Of a stretch of 5,176 nucleotides of DNA, positions 1 through 4,710 are shown one piece after another. How positions within the stretch are numbered: position 1 is the first letter of the stretch; every line of letters starts with the position of its first letter. The notes beneath the pieces were generated by a model that did no database searches, was not told the origin of the DNA, and saw only the letters and a program-made list of their open reading frames with translations. This DNA comes from JAITWN01 sp964546765 (GTDB taxonomy: Bacteria > Pseudomonadota > Gammaproteobacteria > SZUA-140): assembly GCA_964546765.1 (NCBI GenBank), contig CAZJKV010000122.1, forward strand, positions 1 to 5,176. The letters run 5' to 3'. Made by a program: the position numbers and the translations under genes.

Positions 1-160
1 CGGCACGATCGAGGATGTCATCGAGCCGTTCCTGATACAGGAAGGCTACCTGGTCCGCACCGCGCGCGGCCGCATGGTCACGCGCTCGACCTGGCGCCAC
101 ATCGGGCTGGCGCCGCCGGACAGCGCCACGGGCGCGGGCGTGCGGGATCTATTCGAATGA
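1..160 (+). CDS. ruvB: RuvB, Holliday junction branch-migration helicase, C-terminal fragment
   Basis: The 3' end of a gene that begins before the window; the reading frame enters at base 2 and encodes 52 residues before a TGA at 158-160. The fragment opens with GTIEDVIEPFLIQEGYLVRT and continues with RGRMVTRSTWRHIGLAPP, which closely matches the C-terminal winged-helix DNA-binding domain of RuvB (E. coli has IEDVLEPYLIQQGF followed by RTPRGRMAT). RuvB is the AAA+ motor that, with RuvA, drives branch migration of Holliday junctions in the cytoplasm. The ATPase motifs lie upstream and cannot be checked. The short tail after GLAPP (about 15 residues, ending VRDLFE) is the variable end of the family. 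ruvB directly before ybgC-tol is a common gammaproteobacterial arrangement. Its 101-base separation from ybgC and its unrelated function suggest that it belongs to a separate ruv transcription unit. Confidence 0.95.
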   Translation, partial: GTIEDVIEPFLIQEGYLVRTARGRMVTRSTWRHIGLAPPDSATGAGVRDLFE

Positions 161-192
161 CGGCAGGCGCGCGATTCTCCGGAACCGGCACC

Positions 193-222
193 ATGTCATA
201 GTAATAACAAACGAATTATTCT
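193..222 (+). promoter_or_regulatory. Candidate sigma70-type promoter for the ybgC-tol-pal operon
   Basis: The ruvB-ybgC spacer (161-261) contains an AT-rich island: 26 of the 31 bases from 198 to 228 are A or T, in otherwise GC-rich surroundings. Within it ATGTCA (193-198; 4 of 6 matches to TTGACA) lies 18 bases before TATTCT (217-222; 4 of 6 matches to TATAAT). TAATAT (222-227) and TATTGT (235-240) are alternative -10 candidates without a good -35 partner. A start near 229-231 would leave a leader of about 30 bases before ybgC. The location and composition are good evidence for a promoter, but the exact boxes are a guess. I see no T-tract terminator for ruvB in this spacer. Confidence 0.35.
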
Positions 223-261
223 AATATTGCCCGCTATTGTCCTGCGCCTGCGGACTTCCTG

Positions 262-687
262 ATGTTCTACTGGCCTGTACGCGTTTATTACGAAGACACA
301 GACAGCGGTGGCGTTGTCTATTACGCCAATTACCTGAAATTCATGGAGCGGGCGCGCAGCGAGTGGCTGCGGAACTTTGGCTTCGAGCAGGACGTCCTAG
401 ACAGGGATTACGGGATCATCTTCGCCGTACGTTCCGTTTCGATCGAGTTCCTGCGCCCGGGCAGGTTTAATGATGTGCTGGCGGTCGGCGTGCGGCTCGC
501 GGGGCAGCGCGCCGCCAGCCTGGTGTTCTCGCAGGAGATTACGCGTTCCCCCGATGGGACCCCGGCTGGCGGGCTCGGGGAGCTGTTGTGCACGGCGCAG
601 GTACAGGTGGCCTGCCTCGACAGGGCGGGACTCAGGCCTCGCCGCATACCCGATTTCATGAAGGCGGAGATTGCACGTGCAAGTTGA
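262..687 (+). CDS. ybgC: YbgC, Tol-Pal-associated acyl-CoA thioesterase
   Basis: A 141-residue hotdog-fold (4HBT family) thioesterase. The N-terminus FYWPVRVYYEDTDSGGVVYY and the following ANYLKFMERARSEWLR are the YbgC/FadM signature; Asp14 in the EDTD motif corresponds to the catalytic Asp18 of E. coli YbgC. The position equivalent to E. coli His25 is Tyr21, a variant I also recall from Pseudomonas-type homologues. YbgC proteins hydrolyse acyl-CoA or acyl-ACP thioesters in the cytoplasm and have been linked to phospholipid metabolism; their role in the Tol system is not settled. It is about 7 residues longer than the E. coli protein (134), mostly in a loop near residues 94-104. The ATG at 262 is the only ATG, GTG or TTG in frame after the upstream stop at 205-207, although its Shine-Dalgarno sequence is poor. 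The stop overlaps the likely tolQ start. It is probably the first gene of the operon. Confidence 0.96.
   Translation: MFYWPVRVYYEDTDSGGVVYYANYLKFMERARSEWLRNFGFEQDVLDRDYGIIFAVRSVSIEFLRPGRFNDVLAVGVRLAGQRAASLVFSQEITRSPDGTPAGGLGELLCTAQVQVACLDRAGLRPRRIPDFMKAEIARAS
661..669 (+). promoter_or_regulatory. Ribosome binding site deciding the tolQ start
   Basis: AAGGCGGAG inside the end of ybgC. Its GGAG core (666-669) lies 7 bases before a GTG at 677, which is ideal spacing. It is too close to the TTG at 671 and too far (19 bases) from the ATG at 689. Confidence 0.6.
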
Positions 688-1372
688 CATGTCATTGTTT
701 CATCTCGTCGCGAGTGCCAGTTTCCTGGTTCAGATGGTGATGCTGATCCTGATGCTGGCCTCGGTGGTTTCGTGGACGCTGATCTTTCGCAAGTGGAAGG
801 AGCTGAAGTCGGCGCGCGAGTCGATGGACCGCTTCGAGGCGCGATTCTGGTCAGGCGGGGATCTTTCAGAATTGCATCAAAGCGTTACCAGATCCGGTCG
901 GACCGTCAAGGGGCCCGAGCATATCTTCGATACCGGTTTCAGCAGCTTTCTGCGCCTGAGCCAGAAGCACGGCACGGGTCGCGGCGAGGTACTCGACGGC
1001 ACGCGCCGGGCGATGCGCGTCACGCTGAATCGCGAGGCCGACGTCCTCGAGCATCACCTGCCCTTTCTCGCGACCGTCGGCGCGATCAGCCCGTTCATCG
1101 GGCTGTTCGGGACCGTCTGGGGCATCATGAATTCGTTTCGCGCGCTCGGCAACGTCAGCCAGGCGACGATATCGATGATCGCGCCCGGCATCGCGGAGGC
1201 GCTGATCGCGACCGCGATGGGCCTGTTCGCGGCGATCCCGGCCGTGATCGCCTACAACCGCTATGTCAGCGATGTCGAAAAGCTGATCAACCGCTACGAC
1301 AACTTCCTCGAGGAGTTCACGGCGGTGCTGCAGCGCCAGACGCCGGAACCCCGGGCGAAACAGGCGGGGTGA
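677..1372 (+). CDS. tolQ: TolQ, inner-membrane motor subunit of the Tol-Pal system
   Basis: A 231-residue member of the TolQ/ExbB/MotA family; E. coli TolQ has 230. With TolR it forms a proton channel and motor in the inner membrane that energises TolA. Three membrane segments are visible: about residues 14-36, 128-150 and 170-193. The second contains ISPFIGLFGTVWGIM and the third APGIAEALIATAMGLFAAIPA, both nearly identical to E. coli. Thr146 and Thr179 match the E. coli channel threonines Thr145 and Thr178. A large cytoplasmic loop separates segments 1 and 2. I chose the GTG at 677 because it has a well-spaced Shine-Dalgarno sequence and gives an N-terminus (MQVDMSLFHL) and length matching E. 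coli. The ATG at 689 (227 residues) is the main alternative, and TTG at 671 (233) the least likely. With the GTG start it overlaps ybgC by 11 bases, suggesting coupled translation. Confidence 0.96.
   Translation: MQVDMSLFHLVASASFLVQMVMLILMLASVVSWTLIFRKWKELKSARESMDRFEARFWSGGDLSELHQSVTRSGRTVKGPEHIFDTGFSSFLRLSQKHGTGRGEVLDGTRRAMRVTLNREADVLEHHLPFLATVGAISPFIGLFGTVWGIMNSFRALGNVSQATISMIAPGIAEALIATAMGLFAAIPAVIAYNRYVSDVEKLINRYDNFLEEFTAVLQRQTPEPRAKQAG
1366..1372 (+). promoter_or_regulatory. Ribosome binding site of tolR overlapping the tolQ stop
   Basis: GGGGTGA, whose last three bases are the tolQ stop codon, ends 7 bases before the tolR ATG at 1380. Ribosomes terminating on tolQ would sit on this site, consistent with coupled TolQ and TolR synthesis. 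Confidence 0.5.
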
Positions 1373-1379
1373 TCTTGCG

Positions 1380-1817
1380 ATGCTGAGGCGCGTGCGCAGG
1401 CGGCCGATGTCCGAAATCAACATCGTACCCTATATCGACGTGATGCTGGTCCTGCTGGTCGTCTTCATGATCGCGGCGCCGCTGCTGAGCCAGGGCGTCA
1501 GCGTCGAGTTGCCGCAGGCTGAGGCCGAGATCATTGAGAGCGAGCAGCGCGAGCCTCTGATCGCGAGCGTCGATGCCGGCGGCCGGGTATTCCTCAATGT
1601 CGGTGACGATCCCGACGCGCCGATAGAGGCGGAGGTCCTGGTCCAGCGTGTCGCAGCGGTGTTGCGCCATCAGCCGGGGACGCCGGTGCTGGTGCGCGGC
1701 GACGCATCCGCGGACTATGGCGCGGTCGTGACGGTAATGACCCTGTTGCAGCGGGCGGGGGCGCCCAGCGTAGGCCTGATGACCGAGCCGCCCGAACCGG
1801 CCGCACGGCGGCGCTGA
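1380..1817 (+). CDS. tolR: TolR, proton-channel partner of TolQ
   Basis: A 145-residue ExbD/TolR-family protein (E. coli TolR has 142). A short basic cytoplasmic N-terminus (MLRRVRRRP) leads to the hallmark SEINIVPYIDVMLVLLVVFM and one membrane segment at about residues 15-36. Asp20 in the segment corresponds to E. coli Asp23, the residue needed for proton movement. The rest (about 37-145) is the periplasmic domain, ending with the conserved VGLMTEPP motif (E. coli VGLMTQP) plus a short basic tail AARRR. It works as a dimer inside the TolQ ring. The ATG at 1380 lies 7 bases after tolQ, and its stop shares one base with the tolA start (TGATG at 1815-1819), so the three genes are probably translated in a coupled way. 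No odd features in composition or length. Confidence 0.96.
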   Translation: MLRRVRRRPMSEINIVPYIDVMLVLLVVFMIAAPLLSQGVSVELPQAEAEIIESEQREPLIASVDAGGRVFLNVGDDPDAPIEAEVLVQRVAAVLRHQPGTPVLVRGDASADYGAVVTVMTLLQRAGAPSVGLMTEPPEPAARRR

Positions 1818-2755
1818 TGGCGCGAAGGTCGGCCATCGGGGAAGTCGCGACGAGTCTGCGGGCAGCGATCGGCATCCTGACCGCGGAGCCCCGTTACCTG
1901 GTCTATGCGCTGCTCGTCCATGCGGGGTTCCTGCTGATGTTCGTGTTGAGTATCGAATGGACCTCGAAGCCGATCGCATCACAGCCGCAGGTCGACGTGG
2001 TGCAGGCGGTTGTCGTCGACGAGACCGAGGTGCAGAAGGAGATCGATCGTCTGCGCGAGGCCGAGACGCGCAAGCAGGCCGAGGAAGAGGCTCGCCTGCG
2101 CCGCCAGCGCGAAGAGGCGCAGCGGGCCGAGCAGCAGCGCAATCAGGCCGAGGAGCAGCGTCGCAAGGCCGAGGAGGCGCGCAAGCGCGAGGAGCAGCGC
2201 CTCGCCGAGACGAAGAAGCAGGAAGAGCAGGTGCGGCGCCAGGCCGAGCAGCAGCGCAAGGAGGCTGAGCAGCAGCGCCAGGCCGAGGAGAAACGACGCC
2301 AGGAGGAGGCCCGCAAGGAGGCCGAGCGGCGTGCGGAAGAACAGAAGCGGCGCGAGGAAGAGGCGCGCCGGGTCGAGGAGCAGAAACGACAGGAGGAAGC
2401 GGCGCGTGCCGCCGAGGAGCAGCGGCGGCGCGATGAAGCGGCCGCGGCAGAACGCGCGCGGCGCGAGCAGTCGGAGGTCGAGCGCTATGTCGAGGTCATC
2501 CGCCAGCAGGTCGAGCGCAACTGGAACAAGCCGGCGAACTGGACCACCGGCGTCAGGTGTACCGTGCATGTCAAGCTCATACCGGGCGGCGACGTCGTCG
2601 ACGTCCGCATCGTCAGAAGTTGCGGCGACCCGGTGTTCGACAGTTCGGTGGAGCGCGCCGTCTACCGCGCGTCGCCGCTCCGGGTGCCGCCGGCCGACAG
2701 CGGCCTGTTCGATCGCTTCCGTGACCTTGAATTCGTATTCAACCCGCAGGGCTAG
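1817..2755 (+). CDS. tolA: TolA, periplasm-spanning energy-transducing protein
   Basis: A 312-residue TolA (E. coli has 421) with the three expected domains. Domain I is a cytoplasmic stretch of about 27 residues and one membrane anchor (about 28-46) carrying His35, equivalent to His22 of the E. coli S-x3-H motif; the serine is replaced by Ala31. Domain II (about 68-217) is an unbroken Glu/Arg/Gln/Ala-rich helix with AEEQRR- and AEQQRK-like repeats, long enough to cross the periplasm. Domain III (about 218-312, from VERYVEVIRQQVERNW) is the TonB_C-like domain that binds TolB, Pal and, from outside, colicins or phage proteins. It has two cysteines, Cys248 and Cys269, likely a disulfide. TolA couples the TolQR motor to the outer membrane during division. 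It overlaps tolR by one base and lacks a clear Shine-Dalgarno sequence. The shorter length than E. coli comes from a shorter domain II and linker; there is no sign of truncation. Confidence 0.95.
   Translation: MARRSAIGEVATSLRAAIGILTAEPRYLVYALLVHAGFLLMFVLSIEWTSKPIASQPQVDVVQAVVVDETEVQKEIDRLREAETRKQAEEEARLRRQREEAQRAEQQRNQAEEQRRKAEEARKREEQRLAETKKQEEQVRRQAEQQRKEAEQQRQAEEKRRQEEARKEAERRAEEQKRREEEARRVEEQKRQEEAARAAEEQRRRDEAAAAERARREQSEVERYVEVIRQQVERNWNKPANWTTGVRCTVHVKLIPGGDVVDVRIVRSCGDPVFDSSVERAVYRASPLRVPPADSGLFDRFRDLEFVFNPQG
2020..2467 (+). repeat. Low-complexity repeat region encoding the TolA helical domain
   Basis: A degenerate repeat of GAG/GAA (Glu), CGC/CGG (Arg), CAG (Gln), AAG (Lys) and GCC/GCG (Ala) codons, with units such as GCCGAGGAGCAGCG and GCCGAGCAGCAGCGC recurring out of strict register. 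It encodes roughly residues 68-217 of TolA. Repeats of this type can slip or recombine and are a usual reason for length differences between TolA proteins. The region also produces long spurious open frames on both strands. Confidence 0.75.
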
Positions 2756-2757
2756 GC

Positions 2758-4053
2758 ATGAAGATACTGTATAGAAGCATTTTCCTGGCATTCTGCCTGC
2801 TATGTTCGATGAACGCGCAGGCGGTGCTGACGATCGAGATCACCCAGGGCGTGCAGGGCGCGCTGCCTATCGCGATCGTGCCCTTCGAATGGGCGGCGGC
2901 GGGCAACCCACCGGAGAACGTCGCGGCGGTGATCACCGCCGACCTGCACCGCAGTGGCCGTTTCTCGCCGCTCGCCGAGCGCGACATGCTGTCGCGGCCC
3001 CATGAAGGATCGCAGATAAACTTCCGCGATTGGCGCATCCTCGGCGTCGACAGCGTCGTCGTCGGCCGGATCCAGCCCACCGGCGACGGCTATGATGTGC
3101 GCTTCCAGCTGTTCGACGTTTTGCGCCAGACCCAGTTGACCGGCTTCACGATCCGCACCGATCTCGCCGGGATGCGCCGGACCGCGCACCAGATAGCCGA
3201 CATGATCTACGAGACCCTGCTCGGCGAACCGGGGGCCTTCGCGACCCGGATCGCCTATGTCACCGAAATACAGGATCCGGGCGGGGTGCGCCGTTATTCG
3301 CTCGAGGTCGCCGATTCGGACGGCCACAATCCGCGCCCGGTGCTGCGTTCAGAGCAGCCGCTGATGTCGCCGTCGTGGTCACCCGACGGCAACCGGCTTG
3401 CCTATGTGTCGTTCGAGGCCGGGAACGCGGCGATCTATATCCAGAACGTCAATACCGGCGCGCGCGAAATGGTGTCCGGCGGCCGCGGCCTGAACGGCGC
3501 CCCGACCTGGTCGCCGGACGGCAGAAAACTGGCGTTCGTGCTGTCCCGGGACGGGAGTCCGAACATCTATGTGCTGGATGTCGGGAGCCGGCATCTGACA
3601 CAGCTGACCCGAAGCTTCGCGATCGATACCGAGCCGGTCTGGAGCCCTGACGGCCGTTCGATCGTGTTCACGTCCGACCGCGGCGGCCGGCCGCAGATCT
3701 ACCGGGTCAGGATCGACGGCGGGCAAACCGAGCGCCTGACCTTCGAAGGGAGTTATAATGCCCGCGCCACGCTGTCCCCGAACGGCAAGTATATGGCGCT
3801 GGTGCACAACAGCGGACGGGGATTCAATATCGCGGTGATGGAGCTCGAGACCGGGGCGCTCAGGGTACTGACCGAGTCGGGTCGCGATGAGTCGCCAAGC
3901 TTTGCGCCCAATGGTAGCATGATAATCTATGCCACCAAGGAAGGCGCGCGCGGGCTGCTGTCCGTCGTATCCGTCGACGGGCGGGTGCGTCAGCGGCTGG
4001 TGTTCGAGGGTGGGCAGGCCCGGGAGCCCGCGTGGTCACCTTATATGAGGTAG
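2758..4053 (+). CDS. tolB: TolB, periplasmic beta-propeller protein of the Tol-Pal system
   Basis: A 431-residue TolB (E. coli 430). Residues 1-22 form a Sec signal peptide (MKILYR, hydrophobic core, AQA cleavage motif at 20-22), leaving a mature N-terminus VLTIEITQGVQG; in E. coli this segment is the TolA-binding, Pal-sensitive strand. Residues 35 to about 165 form the alpha/beta domain (PIAIVPFEW, GVDSVVVGRI). From about 165 onward is a six-bladed propeller with repeated WSPDG-type motifs at 207-211, 251-255 and 295-299, SPNG at 340, APNG at 383 and WSPY at 426; TSDRGGRPQIY (305-315) is strongly conserved. TolB binds Pal through the propeller and releases it when TolA engages. The gene begins 2 bases after tolA, with AGGG (2748-2751) 6 bases before the ATG. 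Its first codons are AT-rich and include ATA and AGA, unlike the rest of the gene. No lipobox is present despite Cys13 and Cys16. Confidence 0.97.
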   Translation: MKILYRSIFLAFCLLCSMNAQAVLTIEITQGVQGALPIAIVPFEWAAAGNPPENVAAVITADLHRSGRFSPLAERDMLSRPHEGSQINFRDWRILGVDSVVVGRIQPTGDGYDVRFQLFDVLRQTQLTGFTIRTDLAGMRRTAHQIADMIYETLLGEPGAFATRIAYVTEIQDPGGVRRYSLEVADSDGHNPRPVLRSEQPLMSPSWSPDGNRLAYVSFEAGNAAIYIQNVNTGAREMVSGGRGLNGAPTWSPDGRKLAFVLSRDGSPNIYVLDVGSRHLTQLTRSFAIDTEPVWSPDGRSIVFTSDRGGRPQIYRVRIDGGQTERLTFEGSYNARATLSPNGKYMALVHNSGRGFNIAVMELETGALRVLTESGRDESPSFAPNGSMIIYATKEGARGLLSVVSVDGRVRQRLVFEGGQAREPAWSPYMR

Positions 4054-4161
4054 AGGCGAGTTATAAGGAGTGAGAGAAGGATCACGGACACTGCTGTGAG
4101 TTAGGGCCACAGTTGCGGCCTGTAGGGATATATCAATAACAATCGAGAGCATACTTAGGAG
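4054..4161 (+). promoter_or_regulatory. tolB-pal intergenic region, possible internal promoter or leader
   Basis: This is the only sizeable gap inside the cluster, and it is AT-richer than its flanks, especially at 4128-4141. TATATC (4129-4134) and TATCAA (4131-4136) resemble -10 boxes, and TTGCGG (4113-4118) weakly resembles a -35 box but at unsuitable spacing, so no promoter can be placed with confidence. CTGTG (4094-4098) and CACAG (4108-4112) could form a 5-bp stem with a 9-base loop; there is no T-run, so it is not an intrinsic terminator. A TAAGGAG at 4064-4070 has no ATG, GTG or TTG start 5-10 bases downstream. Pal is far more abundant than the motor proteins in E. coli, and extra transcription starting here would fit that; this is inference. 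Confidence 0.3.
4157..4161 (+). promoter_or_regulatory. Ribosome binding site deciding the pal start
   Basis: AGGAG abuts a first ATG at 4162 with no spacer but lies 6 bases before a second in-frame ATG at 4168. Normal spacing therefore favours 4168 as the true start. Confidence 0.75.
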
Positions 4162-4167
4162 ATGGCA

Positions 4168-4707
4168 ATGAACTTTCTTTCCAGACTGGGCCTGGTCGTG
4201 CTGATGGCCGCACTGATGGCCGCCTGCGCGACGACGCAGGAAGAGGTGGACATGGATACGACGCCTGAAGTGCAGACGCGCCCGGAACCCCGGGATACCC
4301 GCACCGGTGCCGAGACGCTGCGCGCGCCCGACGACGGCAGATTCGTCGGCAGTCCGCTCGACGACCCCAGCAGCCTGCTGTCGAAGCGGGTGATCTATTT
4401 CGATTTCGACCGTGCCGAGATCAAGGGCGAGTTTCGCGACATCATTCGCGCGCACGCCGAGTATCTCTCCAGGAATTCGAACACGCGTATCGTGCTCGAA
4501 GGCCATACCGACGAGCGTGGCACCCGCGAGTACAACATGGGCCTTGGCGAGCGTCGTGCAAACGCCGTTCGTTCGATGATGACCCTGCAGGGCGTCTCGT
4601 CGGCCCAGATCGAGTCCGTCAGCTACGGCGAGGAGCGTCCGGTCGCGCTCGGTCATGACGAAGAGTCCTGGCGCCTGAACCGACGGGTCGAGATCGTATA
4701 TCGTTGA
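4168..4707 (+). CDS. pal: Pal, peptidoglycan-associated outer-membrane lipoprotein
   Basis: A 179-residue Pal from the ATG at 4168, or 181 from the ATG at 4162 (E. coli Pal has 173). A lipoprotein signal peptide (MNFLSRLGLVVLMAALMAAC) ends in the lipobox LMAAC, so Cys20 is the lipidated residue; Ala at +2 fits sorting to the outer membrane. Residues 21 to about 70 are an acidic, Pro/Thr-rich tether. The OmpA-like peptidoglycan-binding domain follows (about 74-179): VIYFDFDRAEI, then GHTDERGTREYNMGLGERRA, then SYGEERPVALGHDEESWRLNRRVEI. Asp115 and Arg130 have the 15-residue spacing of the diaminopimelate-binding pair (Asp271 and Arg286 in Acinetobacter-type OmpA domains). Pal anchors the outer membrane to peptidoglycan and is moved to division sites by TolA and TolB. 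It follows tolB after a gap of over 100 bases and precedes cpoB by 3 bases. Confidence 0.97.
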   Translation: MNFLSRLGLVVLMAALMAACATTQEEVDMDTTPEVQTRPEPRDTRTGAETLRAPDDGRFVGSPLDDPSSLLSKRVIYFDFDRAEIKGEFRDIIRAHAEYLSRNSNTRIVLEGHTDERGTREYNMGLGERRANAVRSMMTLQGVSSAQIESVSYGEERPVALGHDEESWRLNRRVEIVYR

Positions 4708-4710
4708 TCG

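Noticed and set aside
179..188. CCGGAACCGG as a ruvB terminator hairpin
   Set aside because: The loop would be only two bases and no T-run follows.
205..223. Fur-type iron box in the AT-rich island
   Set aside because: Only a short GAATTATTC palindrome is present and it does not fit the 19-base Fur consensus well.
1317..1982. Minus-strand open frame of 221 codons across tolR
   Set aside because: High GC content keeps the opposite frame open; the product has no recognisable family and tolR is certain.
2010..2774. Open frame of 254 codons in another + frame over tolA
   Set aside because: It is an Arg/Ser-rich shadow of the same repeat with no recognisable domain, and it conflicts with tolA.
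1979..2791. Long open frame of 270 codons on the minus strand across tolA
   Set aside because: It is the mirror of the Glu/Gln/Arg codon repeat, giving an artificial Leu-rich protein. The + strand frame encodes a full TolA with all domains.
2794..2805. TolB as a lipoprotein through Cys13 or Cys16
   Set aside because: Neither cysteine has a small residue at -1, and a clear AQA signal peptidase I site follows.
4094..4112. Intrinsic terminator between tolB and pal
   Set aside because: The stem is only 5 bp with a 9-base loop and no T-tract follows.
4036..4656. Minus-strand open frame of 206 codons across the tolB-pal gap and pal
   Set aside because: It covers most of pal in antisense and has no recognisable motif; I considered it because it spans the gap, but nothing supports it.
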